A DNA stretch of 64,000 bases. It comes from Bacteroidia bacterium. GTDB lineage: Bacteria > Bacteroidota > Bacteroidia > NS11-12g > UBA955. Location of the stretch: assembly GCA_023228875.1 (NCBI GenBank), contig JALOAG010000001.1, positions 310,001-374,000 on the forward strand, read 5' to 3'. The position numbers were made by a program, and so were the translations under genes. Under the pieces are notes generated by a model that was given only the letters and a program-made list of their open reading frames with translations, was not told the origin of the DNA and did no database searches. Shown piece after piece: positions 15,601 to 24,516 of this stretch (its first letter is position 1; each line of letters starts with the position of its first letter).

Positions 15601-18432
15601 AACGGCAGCTTTTACAACCATCCTGCTATTCCCAAAAGTATTGTACCCAACTTTGATTCACTTCCTGCAATCATCAAAGTTTCTGTTTATGATGAAGTAT
15701 ATCAATGCTATGCTTCTGACAGTCTCATAGTTACCACTTTTAAAGAAATAACAGATAATATTATTAATTACAATGTGAACAATATATTTATTTGCAACCA
15801 TACTGACAGCGTTTTAGTACATGGTTACGAGTCGACTATTTGCGATGGGGCTCAATATAAATGGTATTATTCATACGACAAGACAAACTGGTCTGAGTTG
15901 CCACATGGCAACAATAAAGATATTTATTTATACCCAATTCCAACAACTGTTATATATCTTAAACGTAATATTTATAATGATACTCTTAATAACTGGAGCA
16001 ATATAGTGAAGGTTACACCTGGAATTGTGGGCAATGATATTTTTATGCTTATGCCACTTTATGACGAGAATATATGTTCGCCTAATATATATCTAGGAGG
16101 GCTTATTACAACAGTCAGGAGCGATACTGTTGTAGCTTTTGATGACAAGAATCAGGAGTACTATTTCAAATGGCAACAAAGTACAAATGGCAAAGACTGG
16201 ACTAATATTTCCGATTATCTGAGAAACAACGAATACTTCTGGTCGGATTGGCGGTACACACCACGTTCATTGGAGCGTATGTTTATATACAATCAGGATT
16301 CTTTATATGTACGGAAAATAGCTGTATCTTACCCTTGTTATGACACAAGCAACGTAGTAGAAATAGTAAACTACAACATTGACAGCATAAGGGCAATAAA
16401 GGTGCATGACACATATTCCGACATCATTCACGGAGAAATCCCCATAGAGCCCGACAGCCTTTTCTCGGTTACGTGGCAAATGAGTTGCAGTGGCACGGAG
16501 TGGACAGACATCACTTCCGGTTTCAATCACGATACACTTTATTTTGCCAATACATACACATCATTAAACACCCAAATCAGGCGTAAGATTGTCAAACTTA
16601 CCTACCAAGGCGAGAAGTACTGCGACACTCTATACAGTAACGTAGTTGTATTAAATGATTTCTCCAACATTAACTTAATCACATCTGTTGTCAGGGTGGG
16701 AGATTCTGCTGTTTTGCACCTCACATATTCGGGTACTAAGCTGCCGCCCGTACAATGGCAGAAGTATGATGATGAACTCTCAGATTGGTTGGACATAGAG
16801 GGCGCAGTGAGTACAGAGTTTGCTGTAACAGTTGATAAGTGCAGTGCAAATGACTTGTACAGAGTTAAATATTTTGATGATTGTAACAATTCAGAAGCCT
16901 TTACCGACAGCATCTCTCCCAGAGTCAATCTTCAAAAAACAGATTATTTCCTTTGGCTGAAAGACCTGCCTTCCGACACGGCAGAACAACCACACAGCCC
17001 GATAATAAACAATTCGGCTTCTGCATTTGCAAGTCCCGACATGACTGTTTCCAACAGTACTACAACTACCTATTCGTGGGGTGTTTCCACCACATTGTTA
17101 AATGGCACTGCTCACCTGTACACTACCGTGCGCAACAAAGGAACAGACACAAGCAGGAGCGGAAAATTGTTTCTTTATGCAAGTTTGACGGGATTAAATC
17201 CCGAATGGGATTTCAGTTTTACGGATGAGGTGAGATTTGTTGCACTTGGACCGCTTATAATGCTTGGCAATATTGCCCCCAGCCCTAATCCTCCCTATAA
17301 CCTTGTTACATCCGGCATACCCATTAACAAGGGAGGAACAGACATACCGCCTATTCCGCCCAATGATTCTGTGATTGTTTACTTTCAATGGACAAACCCT
17401 CCTGACCACTTTGTGGATTACAGCTTGGTTCATGGTGGAGTTCCATTCAGCCCAAGTCCCCGTTCCGTACTCTATCTCGCTCGCATTGAGGAGTGCAGCA
17501 GTTCTCCTTATGATATGACTTTTGATGAGGTATTTTTCAGTCCTCCTACACAAACAAATACCGCACGGAAAAATATTGGAAACAATGCCCGCATTGCTGC
17601 ACTCCATTCGCACAGACTGCCTACCCGTGAGCCTTCTTCACTACCTTTTGCCCCCAAACCCGACCTCATTAGTGACATTGTTAGTGTAAAATCTGTTGTT
17701 CCTACAAAGATTTCGGTGGATTTGGCTTCCGCTCCTTTCTTCTTTTCGGTAGGAGAGATGTATGTGTTCTTTGATGACACGCTCTGGGATGCTTATGCAG
17801 CAGGAGGCTACAACGGAAGCGGCTACAGCCTTGTTGAAACAGGAGTGTTCAGGATAGATGCCCCCGCTACGGTATTTTGGGACAATATTATGTTGGATGT
17901 CAACAGTACAGGGCATATTGGTTTTGCCTTTTACTACAAACCGGGTATTGACACTTCGGGTGCAGCAATAGAGAGTATGTTCAGAGTGTTTATGTCGCAG
18001 GATGGGACGGAAACAGGGGAACTTTTTCTACACACCACTTCTCATCTGCCGGGTCTGTCTATGAAAGTTCCCGAAGGGGATAAAAAAGATAGCCATACCC
18101 AAGACCATAAGCAGTTTAATGACAATTCGGTCAATCGTCAATTATCTGTGGCAACACCTCCCTCAACAGAGCTTTCGCTCGTGTTCAATGTATTTCCTAA
18201 TCCTTTCAGCAGCGAACTGACTGTTTTTGCTGCCAATTATGAACCGGAAGCTGTAATTACCTTGCGGGATATCAATGGAAAGACATTATTTGAAGCAACC
18301 CTGCCCAAAGAACCTTCTCCGAGCGGTTACACACTCTCTGTCCCTGCTCACGAACTTGCAGAAGCGGTTTACTTTGTGTATTATCAATCCGCCTCCACGC
18401 ATCAGGTCAGAAAGGCGGTATTGGTAAGGTAG
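12676..18432 (+). CDS. Giant secreted M43 metalloprotease with propeller, PKD and T9SS sorting domain
   Basis: A 1918-residue exported protein. Residues 1-21 are a signal peptide (MKSKILLLLSVAFFSFKVSNA). The pappalysin-type (M43) catalytic domain has HEIGHFLGLYH (His263, Glu264, His267, His273) and a Met-turn LMSY at Met328, with a Cys-rich insert between. From about residue 474 a WD40-like region starts NWFFGKYAGLVF; a PKD domain (YLWLFGDGDT) lies near 891; a long Ig-like region follows; and residues from about 1836 form a T9SS type A sorting domain (FNVFPNPFSSELTVF). Catalytic residues are intact, so protease activity is expected (inference). A strong promoter and divergent XRE gene lie upstream, and fragments of related genes flank it on both sides. 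Confidence 0.9.
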   Translation: MKSKILLLLSVAFFSFKVSNAQSVNMPECLFDTILQKHIADNLQYQRELKAMPYGVLRFREQNPNLRFYPKPLSPSNPLVNNGGCDNCILIEPICFKSRYNIPIVVHIIYLQGDTVQGTGSNISNSHVYQAITSLNRKFAGYDITDARAVNTGIQFFLAPVGADSNGIVRYESAMSNHHYNDMDTLYRLIAPEYRTGKYLNVFIVNKLITPEVGGYAAFPNMLPRTEGSPYNMVVISRRQFGDYNECNGCDLAITSTGKTTAHEIGHFLGLYHTHQDGCSETVSIRKDCSTEGDECCDTPPCVVDTTCNSTNTCSEFPNNPDQKENLMSYSPQSCTRFFTRNQAERMHYFLENQRRDLTDIDWIISLKPDVCMFSARFKLSGNLVCDTGTVSMTALPFDNTGVTYIWTVFDQDQNPVLNTTNTDQNIFSFSTVAHSLPFGYYDVQLQVVYDTDTAVEYMNKAIAVIDCKSPLRHEGGNWFFGKYAGLVFTEAGVRPSTEASFRAPNSINSSEGCISLSDSLGNLLFYAGGYTHRNNEGTIFNGNHEKINNNYNVEIGGNSVQNSVAFPCPFTQDRMMLMQVNSRDTGRLSYTLLKKGTSGFYELDTPSVNTEIYIPQLGSGSLLVGEALTVAPKCNNKGYWAVVVAPQNHDSIRVLAVLSVDTNGINLADTVLLSQTVYSSEMPFKLQDGYGHAKFSPDARFFAVGKHIFDFDRASGKLKKKLNIHSVNNEGFYASNHITRDVYGLSFSPNSQYFYWLDSINDLAEIRRIDLSIADPLQEIQVIGQHAGNEYFHALQLGPDKKIYIANHSSGELGVINYPDKEWDKMQANPLGYEPYGAPLQIGGTGGSSQYGLPNMIDALRPDQIKDTIYYTIKNCNTVTFSTTACCRTSYLWLFGDGDTSQQKETEHSFATSGNYNVRLVLDNTDTLSVIISISPEIKINGKTQLCNKEQYEVYEVVNMNGFSSGIHLTWEVRNGSFYNHPAIPKSIVPNFDSLPAIIKVSVYDEVYQCYASDSLIVTTFKEITDNIINYNVNNIFICNHTDSVLVHGYESTICDGAQYKWYYSYDKTNWSELPHGNNKDIYLYPIPTTVIYLKRNIYNDTLNNWSNIVKVTPGIVGNDIFMLMPLYDENICSPNIYLGGLITTVRSDTVVAFDDKNQEYYFKWQQSTNGKDWTNISDYLRNNEYFWSDWRYTPRSLERMFIYNQDSLYVRKIAVSYPCYDTSNVVEIVNYNIDSIRAIKVHDTYSDIIHGEIPIEPDSLFSVTWQMSCSGTEWTDITSGFNHDTLYFANTYTSLNTQIRRKIVKLTYQGEKYCDTLYSNVVVLNDFSNINLITSVVRVGDSAVLHLTYSGTKLPPVQWQKYDDELSDWLDIEGAVSTEFAVTVDKCSANDLYRVKYFDDCNNSEAFTDSISPRVNLQKTDYFLWLKDLPSDTAEQPHSPIINNSASAFASPDMTVSNSTTTTYSWGVSTTLLNGTAHLYTTVRNKGTDTSRSGKLFLYASLTGLNPEWDFSFTDEVRFVALGPLIMLGNIAPSPNPPYNLVTSGIPINKGGTDIPPIPPNDSVIVYFQWTNPPDHFVDYSLVHGGVPFSPSPRSVLYLARIEECSSSPYDMTFDEVFFSPPTQTNTARKNIGNNARIAALHSHRLPTREPSSLPFAPKPDLISDIVSVKSVVPTKISVDLASAPFFFSVGEMYVFFDDTLWDAYAAGGYNGSGYSLVETGVFRIDAPATVFWDNIMLDVNSTGHIGFAFYYKPGIDTSGAAIESMFRVFMSQDGTETGELFLHTTSHLPGLSMKVPEGDKKDSHTQDHKQFNDNSVNRQLSVATPPSTELSLVFNVFPNPFSSELTVFAANYEPEAVITLRDINGKTLFEATLPKEPSPSGYTLSVPAHELAEAVYFVYYQSASTHQVRKAVLVR

Positions 18433-18452
18433 GAAATGAATGCAAAAAGGGA

Positions 18453-18647
18453 GTGCAATTAGTACTCCCATGCGGTTTGATATCTGAGCTTGTGGTTTAC
18501 AGCCCCAATGGGCAAGTAATTTTGAGCCAAAAGGTGAAGGCTCTCTCTGCAAGTATCAATACCGTTGATATGCCTGAAGGTATTTACCTTGTCCAAGTAA
18601 AAACAAAAGACGGAGTTGTGTTGAGGAAGTTTAGCATCGTGAGATAG
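18453..18647 (+). pseudogene. Orphan T9SS sorting-domain fragment
   Basis: About 55 residues, from ISELVVYSPNGQVILSQ to GIYLVQVKTKDGVVLRKFSI, are the second half of a T9SS type A sorting domain with no cargo in front of it. It lies 21 nt after the stop of the giant protease, whose own sorting domain is complete, so it is not a missing end of that gene. The lead-in residues have no signal peptide. It is best read as the remnant of a deleted cargo gene, or a donor segment for recombination. Confidence 0.7.
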
Positions 18648-18676
18648 AGGATAAGGAAAAGTATTTTGACCTAAAG

Positions 18677-18707
18677 AAAAAGCTGTCTGTGAAAAGGCAG
18701 CTTTTTT
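18677..18707 (+). terminator. Rho-independent terminator
   Basis: AAAAAGCTG ... CAGCTTTTTT stem with a short loop (TCTGTGAAAAGG), ending in a T run. It lies just after the orphan sorting-domain fragment and probably ends the protease transcript. Confidence 0.7.
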
Positions 18708-18731
18708 ATAGTATCATATACCATAGATGGT

Positions 18732-19124
18732 ATGCAATTCCCTGTTAATGGTATTGCATTTTCAAAGACTTATAACAATCTTTACATTATTGAGCGAGAT
18801 ATGTATATCAATGTATTTAACTTCTATCCGGATGACAGCACCCGTACCGTAAACTCAAAAAAACAGTTACAGGTTCAGGGATATTCATCTTCTATGTCTA
18901 AATATGAAGTACAAAATCTGACTTACACCAATCAGCTTGCTCTTGGAGTTCTTGATTCCTTTTACTTGGCTGTATTGAATGACCATGCAATAGCTGATTC
19001 AGTCATTATAATAAGCAAAAGGATTTCCTTAGAGGGGAGTTCTGCTTCATTAGGACTTACTAATTTCAATAAGAGCTATTTCTACACACCCCCTATCAAT
19101 TTCACGGACAAGACGCATTTTTGA
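18732..19124 (+). pseudogene. Remnant of a propeller domain of a T9SS-type cargo protein
   Basis: A 130-residue open frame without signal peptide. PVNGIAFSKTYNNLYII and the ending SLGLTNFNKSYFYTPPINF resemble, respectively, a blade start (GLSFSPNSQYFYW in the giant protease) and the end of the WD40-like region of such proteins (GLPNM/GLPNF motif). It begins after a terminator with no promoter I can see. I read it as a gene fragment; a small independent protein cannot be excluded. Confidence 0.55.
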
Positions 19125-19246
19125 AAAATAACGAAGACAGATGATTCTTGCATATTTTATTCTGTCCTTTCATAAATCGTCATGTTCAATTCTCTTCACT
19201 TTCCTATTTTTAACTTAATTTTCGCCCCTCAAATTGCAGAAATAAA

Positions 19247-22153
19247 ATGAGTAAGAAGAAACAGGAAATAAAACCACAGCAATCTGCCCCCTCTCATGTT
19301 CATGGCAAGAAACTGAGCTTGTCAGTACTGATGCCCCAAGGGTTTACAGTGGAATCTCTGTCCGAAATTCTCAAACCCTATGCGGATAAGGTGGATTTTG
19401 TGAATGATTTGCAAAATGCAAAGAATGACTTGGTTTGTTTTCCTTCCAAAACTGATTTTGAAACACAAGGAAAACTAAATGCTGTAATTGAATATGTTCT
19501 CAGGGTTTCTGTCACTCCTAATGCAGTATTTGTTCCCGTAGTACCCAAACCCGGTTCTAAAGATAATTTTAGCAAAAAAGCAGGCTTCTGGTTTCAGGGT
19601 GTTTTAGAAAGATTGTACAGCGGAATTGAGCCTCACCACGCATTGAATTCCTGCATCCTGTTTCCGACAGAAAAAATAAAAGAAATTTTAACCCTAACAC
19701 CTGCATTTGCAAAGCTGTCACCACTTTCTCTTGCACGTGAATGTAGGAGAAAAAATATTGAGATTGAAGCACTTGAGACTCCCGCGCTTATTATTCCCAA
19801 AAAACTTGGAATATTTGAGTTCTTCAAAGGTTGGGGAACAACCGCAAATCTTGTAAAAGAAGAGTTTGTTTCTACACCCTTGAAAAGTGGTTTTTCTGTT
19901 AAAGATGCTTTAACCAACGGAAATTCGCTGATTTATCGCCTCAAGTTTTTTGTGCTTGCAGTTGTAGGCATGTTGTTTATGCTGTTTATTAGCAAGGATT
20001 ACAACGTAACATGGGACGAAGAAACCAATCAAGAGTCAGCGGAACTTGTTTATAATTATCTGAGTACTTTTGGTTCGGACACTACCATGTTCAACTTTGC
20101 CGAAGGTCGAAACAGAGATGTCAACCAGCATTATGGGATGTCATTTGACGTGATGTCGGTGATGGTTCAAAAAATAGTTCATAGTTTTAGTCCTAATGCC
20201 AATATATATGCTATCAGGCACTTTTTAAATGCTTTTGTTGGCTTTCTGATAATCTTGTTTACGGGTTTACTTGCTTGGCGTTTATTGGATGTGCGTGCCG
20301 GTGTTTTGGCATTGATAATCATGTATTTCTCACCTTCTTTTTTTGGGCATAGCTTTAACAATCCTAAGGACATACCTTTTGCGCTGGGCTTTATTATGAG
20401 TGTATATTATTTGGCACGAACACTTCTTGAGTTTCCTAAACCCACTTTGCAAAGCAGACTGATGCTTGCCATATCATTGGGAATTGTATTGAGTGTGAGG
20501 GCAGGAGGATTGATGTCTTTTGCTTTTGTAATCATGTTTTTTGGGATTCTATGGTTGTTGAATTTTAAAAAATCAGCTTCTCTCAAACCCTATTTGAAAT
20601 TCGGACTACCTATCCTGATTGTGGGTTATTTGCTGGGAATTTCAATATGGCCTTACGCATTGCGCGACCCTTTGCATGGAGTTTTGAATGCTTTGAGAAA
20701 GTTTGAAAACTTTTCTGCACTGACCTATTACGAGTTGTTTGAAGGAGTGAGAATGTACATTAAACCTTGGTATTACATACCTAAACTGATTCTCATAACT
20801 GCGCCTCTCATGATGTTGGTTGGTATGCCATTGGTGTTATTGTTCTATACCAAAGGAAAGCTTACTCAAAATCAGAAAATTGTATTGGGATTGGTAATTT
20901 TCTCTTCTGTTTTCCCTGTGGCATATACTGTTTACAAAGGTTCATACCTATATAATGGATGGAGGCACATGCTCTTTGTGTATCCGGGATTGGTGGTGTT
21001 AGCGGCTGTGGGATGGAGCAAATTGGTTGATTTTGTAAAAAATCCTCCTTTGAAATGGGTTGCATTGGTTGCTTTCGTTGGATTGAGTACACCGGCTATT
21101 ATTTGGTCTTTCGCCAATCATCCCTATCAATACATGTATTTCAACGAACTAACAGGAGGGGTAAAGGGTGCAAACGGAAACTATGAATTAGACTACTGGA
21201 ATCAGACTCCGCGTGCTGCTATGGAGTGGATAAGCAAGAACAAACCTGAATTATTTGATGGGAAGATAAAGGTAAATAGCAACAACCCTGTTGAAACTCT
21301 AACCACTTTTGTCAAAGGAAGTGACAGTATCAAATATCGCTGGACAAGGGAATACGAATGGACAAAAAATGATTGGGAATATGCAATATGGACCAGTAGA
21401 ACTTTGAATAAAAATCAAATTTTAGGAGGTTATTGGACACCTGAAGGTACGGTGCATACAGTTAATGTGGCAGGAGTACCGGTTTGTGCAGTTGTCAAAA
21501 GAAAAGCGACAACGGGTTATGATGGTTATAGAACATTCTCTGAAAAGAAATATGACAGTGCAATTATCTATTTCAAAAAAGCCATTGAAGCAGAACCCTT
21601 GGAAGAGGAATATCACCGAGCCTTGGGCTCTTGTTATAGAGTTTTGGGGCAATTTAATGATGCTATTACTGAGTTTAAACGCGCGTTAGAGATTAGAGAT
21701 GGAAACTATGAGGCATATTTTTCTTTAGGTGAGATTTATTTTACGCAAGCGACTTCAAATGAGCAGAATATTGACCAGGCTATGCTTGCAAGAGCAGAGG
21801 GCTTGTTCAAAGAAGCAATCAGTCTAAAGAAGAATTATACCGGAGCCTACATGTATCTCGGAGTAATTTCTATGAACAAAAATGATTTGAACCAAGCTAT
21901 GTATGCATACAAAAAAATGATTGAGAACAATCCTAACATCGCTCAGGGATATCAAGGTGTAGCAAGGGTTTTCATGAATTTGCAACAAACCGACAGTGCT
22001 TTGTATTATCTAAACTATGCTATGCAGTTATCACCAAATCAAGCTGATGTTTATGCCGATATTTCACGTGCTTTTGAATTAAGAGGCGATAAGCAAAATG
22101 CTGAAAAATACAGACAAGAGTTTTATAGATTACAAGCAGGAGGTCAACAATGA
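19247..22153 (+). CDS. Membrane glycosyltransferase-39-like protein fused to TPR repeats
   Basis: A 968-residue protein. Residues 1 to about 235 are soluble with no family I recognise. Residues about 235-600 hold many membrane segments with an early luminal motif YNVTWDEETNQE, the acidic pair expected in GT-C (ArnT/PMT-like) enzymes, and FFGHSFNNPKDIPFALGF, also typical. After about residue 640 there is a soluble region, then TPR repeats (YDSAIIYFKKAIEAEP, FNDAITEFKRALEIRD, LNQAMYAYKKMIENNP) to the C-terminus. It probably transfers a sugar from a polyprenyl phosphate on the outer face of the inner membrane; acceptor unknown. Its stop overlaps the apbE start by 4 nt. Confidence 0.8.
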   Translation: MSKKKQEIKPQQSAPSHVHGKKLSLSVLMPQGFTVESLSEILKPYADKVDFVNDLQNAKNDLVCFPSKTDFETQGKLNAVIEYVLRVSVTPNAVFVPVVPKPGSKDNFSKKAGFWFQGVLERLYSGIEPHHALNSCILFPTEKIKEILTLTPAFAKLSPLSLARECRRKNIEIEALETPALIIPKKLGIFEFFKGWGTTANLVKEEFVSTPLKSGFSVKDALTNGNSLIYRLKFFVLAVVGMLFMLFISKDYNVTWDEETNQESAELVYNYLSTFGSDTTMFNFAEGRNRDVNQHYGMSFDVMSVMVQKIVHSFSPNANIYAIRHFLNAFVGFLIILFTGLLAWRLLDVRAGVLALIIMYFSPSFFGHSFNNPKDIPFALGFIMSVYYLARTLLEFPKPTLQSRLMLAISLGIVLSVRAGGLMSFAFVIMFFGILWLLNFKKSASLKPYLKFGLPILIVGYLLGISIWPYALRDPLHGVLNALRKFENFSALTYYELFEGVRMYIKPWYYIPKLILITAPLMMLVGMPLVLLFYTKGKLTQNQKIVLGLVIFSSVFPVAYTVYKGSYLYNGWRHMLFVYPGLVVLAAVGWSKLVDFVKNPPLKWVALVAFVGLSTPAIIWSFANHPYQYMYFNELTGGVKGANGNYELDYWNQTPRAAMEWISKNKPELFDGKIKVNSNNPVETLTTFVKGSDSIKYRWTREYEWTKNDWEYAIWTSRTLNKNQILGGYWTPEGTVHTVNVAGVPVCAVVKRKATTGYDGYRTFSEKKYDSAIIYFKKAIEAEPLEEEYHRALGSCYRVLGQFNDAITEFKRALEIRDGNYEAYFSLGEIYFTQATSNEQNIDQAMLARAEGLFKEAISLKKNYTGAYMYLGVISMNKNDLNQAMYAYKKMIENNPNIAQGYQGVARVFMNLQQTDSALYYLNYAMQLSPNQADVYADISRAFELRGDKQNAEKYRQEFYRLQAGGQQ

Positions 22154-23151
22154 GGAGCATGAAAGTATTTGCACTTATTTCAATTTCTGTCATTTTAATA
22201 GCTTGTAATCGAGATACAGGTTATGTTGAAATAACGGGTGAAACCATGGGCTCAACTTATGTAATCAAACTTGAAGGAGAAAAAGGACTCAAGCCCCGAA
22301 TTGATTCACTTTTGTCAGAATTTAGTCAACTGTTTTCTACTTATGACGAAAATGCATTTCTATATAAATTCAATCATAACACATTGACAGATGCTGACTT
22401 ACAACATCTAACAGAAAGACAGTGTAAATGGATGACAGATATCTTTAAAACATCATTAGTTATCTATCACAAAACAGAAAGAGCCTTTAATCCTGCGTTA
22501 GGTCCTTTATTCAGATTTTGGGGTTTTGGCGACAACTCTAAAAATCCTGATGACATTGATTCTTTAGTGATTGACAGCATGCTGCGCTACTGCAACTATG
22601 AGAATTTTAGTTTTAAAGGTTGTTTTCCTCAAAAGCCGAATGCAAATTCAGAGCTTAATTTTAACGCAATAGCGGCCGGATATGCGACTGACGTGATTGC
22701 TTTGTTTTTTGACTCTCTTGGTATTGAAAACTATCTTATCAATATTACCGGAGAGCTAAAAGCTAAAGGGTTCAATCCAAGTGGTGAATTGTGGCAAATC
22801 AGTATAGAAAAACCTGCTGATAATAAAGAAATGAATGCAGGCATGTTTACAATGGAACTGAATAATAAGGCAATGGCAACCAGTGGCAATTATAGAAACT
22901 TTTTCAAAATAGATGGAAAGAAATATGGACACACCATTGACCCCACAACCGGATACCCCACTCATAACAATCTTCTAAGTGCAACTGTAATTTCAAAATC
23001 CGGTGCAACCTGTGATGGGCTTGCGACAGCTTTTATGGTTATGGGGTTTGAGGATGCAAAAAGGATGATTTTGAGTGATAGTTCACTTGATGGAGTGCTC
23101 ATTTATGAATCTAATGGAGAGATGAAAATTTGGATAAGTTGGGAGCAATAA
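22150..23151 (+). CDS. apbE: FAD:protein FMN transferase lipoprotein
   Basis: ApbE attaches FMN covalently to threonines of flavoproteins such as RnfG or NqrC outside the inner membrane, using FAD. The 333-residue protein has a lipoprotein signal ending LIACN, the N-terminal ETMGSTYVIKLEG motif, FNAIAAGYATDVIALFFDSLG, and the C-terminal GKKYGHTIDPTTGYPTHN with ATSGNYRNFFKIDG before it, all ApbE signatures. It is coupled to the preceding gene by an ATGA overlap. Confidence 0.92.
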   Translation: MRSMKVFALISISVILIACNRDTGYVEITGETMGSTYVIKLEGEKGLKPRIDSLLSEFSQLFSTYDENAFLYKFNHNTLTDADLQHLTERQCKWMTDIFKTSLVIYHKTERAFNPALGPLFRFWGFGDNSKNPDDIDSLVIDSMLRYCNYENFSFKGCFPQKPNANSELNFNAIAAGYATDVIALFFDSLGIENYLINITGELKAKGFNPSGELWQISIEKPADNKEMNAGMFTMELNNKAMATSGNYRNFFKIDGKKYGHTIDPTTGYPTHNNLLSATVISKSGATCDGLATAFMVMGFEDAKRMILSDSSLDGVLIYESNGEMKIWISWEQ

Positions 23152-23216
23152 GGCATCTTTAAGACGAACGTACCAATTGTATGTTCAATTGACCGGTCGA
23201 TGATTGATTAGTTCAC

Positions 23217-23224
23217 TATTTTTG
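23217..23224 (+). promoter_or_regulatory. -7 element upstream of the MFS gene
   Basis: TATTTTTG matches TAnnTTTG, 21 nt before the preferred ATG. Confidence 0.55.
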
Positions 23225-23245
23225 CGCCCTCATCTCGTAATTGCA

Positions 23246-24430
23246 ATGACAGAAGAACGGAAACTGTGGAACAAGGATTTTATTATTGCAGGAGCATCTT
23301 ATTTTCTTTTTGCATTCTCGTTTAACTTGCTCATGCCAACCTTGCCTATCTATTTATCAGAGGTATTGCATGTTACACCTTCAAATATTGGAATAGTCCT
23401 GTCATCCTATGCCATTGCATTGTTGTTTGTGCGTCCGTTTTGTGGTTTTTTAGTTGATTCTTATGAAAGAAAACCCTTGCTTATTATAGGGACTCTGTTG
23501 TTTGTCTTAACTTATTTTGGATACTATTATGCTGTTTCTGTTGCATTTTTTGTTACTCTACGCTTTGTACATGGAGCATTTTGGGGACTTTCAACCGTCT
23601 CTGCAAATACTGTAGCCATTGATATTATTCCCTCGTCAAGAAGGTCTGAGGGTATAGGTTATTTTGGAGTGAACACAAATATTGCAATGGCAATGGCTCC
23701 CTATATTGCAGTGTATATTTATGATGCTTATGGATTTGACTTCTTGGTTACTTGTGCTTTGCTGATGGGCTTGCTATCGGTTTTGGTAGCACTTTTTATT
23801 CAAACCCCTAAACGGGATCATAAGAAAGATAATGTACCTCCTATCTCGTTGGATAGGTTTATACTTGTGAAAGGTATTCCGATTTTAATCAATCAACTTT
23901 TTCTCACTTTTGGTTGGGGAACATTGGTAGCCTTTGCAGTTCTATATGGCAAATCAATCGGAATTGAAAATGCGGGTGTTTTCTTTTTGTTTCTTGCAGG
24001 AGGTATCGTATTGTCAAGGGTTACTTCAGGAAAGTTTGTAGATAAAGGCTATCTTCATTCGGTCATGATTATTGCCTTGTCAGCTATTACAATCGGATTT
24101 GTTGGTTTTGCACTCTTGCATAGTATTTTTTATTATTGTGCATTTGCCTTTGTTATTGGCATAGGCTATGGAACTTTATTCCCAGCACTTCAAACCATTT
24201 ATATAGATATGGCTCCGGCAGCAAAAAGAGGAACTGCTAATTCTACTTATCTAACGGGATTTGACTTAGGCATAGGCATTGGAATGTTGTTGGGAGCCTA
24301 TTTGAACGGTAAATATGGCTTAGCAAATACGTACTTATTTACAGCAACTTTCTGTTTGCTCTCTATTTTGATTTATTGGTTCAATTCAAGAAGAGTATTT
24401 GAAAAAAATAGATTAGTCAAGGATTTTTAA
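23246..24430 (+). CDS. MFS transporter
   Basis: A 394-residue protein of about twelve membrane segments with major facilitator signatures: GIVLSSYAIALLFVRPFCGF followed by DSYERKPLL (the loop 2-3 motif), and RFVHGAFWG in TM4. Most similar in style to AraJ-like drug/sugar efflux permeases, but the substrate cannot be read. An in-frame upstream start at 23204 would place the -7 element inside the gene, so the ATG at 23246 (MTEERKLWNKDF) is preferred. Confidence 0.85.
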   Translation: MTEERKLWNKDFIIAGASYFLFAFSFNLLMPTLPIYLSEVLHVTPSNIGIVLSSYAIALLFVRPFCGFLVDSYERKPLLIIGTLLFVLTYFGYYYAVSVAFFVTLRFVHGAFWGLSTVSANTVAIDIIPSSRRSEGIGYFGVNTNIAMAMAPYIAVYIYDAYGFDFLVTCALLMGLLSVLVALFIQTPKRDHKKDNVPPISLDRFILVKGIPILINQLFLTFGWGTLVAFAVLYGKSIGIENAGVFFLFLAGGIVLSRVTSGKFVDKGYLHSVMIIALSAITIGFVGFALLHSIFYYCAFAFVIGIGYGTLFPALQTIYIDMAPAAKRGTANSTYLTGFDLGIGIGMLLGAYLNGKYGLANTYLFTATFCLLSILIYWFNSRRVFEKNRLVKDF

Positions 24431-24503
24431 TTGTGTTCTTATGCAATTAATTGCAGAGATTGCCTCAATATTGGACTACCTGAAAATATTGTTATCTAAA
24501 CAC

Positions 24504-24511
24504 TATTTTTG
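24504..24511 (+). promoter_or_regulatory. -7 element almost abutting the BatA-domain gene start
   Basis: TATTTTTG lies only 5 nt before the ATG at 24517, so transcription is expected to start at or next to the start codon. Confidence 0.55.
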
Positions 24512-24516
24512 CCGTG

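Noticed and set aside
24442..24455. 14-bp palindrome TGCAATTAATTGCA as an operator or terminator
   Set aside because: No T run, no promoter nearby within reach and short enough to occur by chance in AT-rich DNA.
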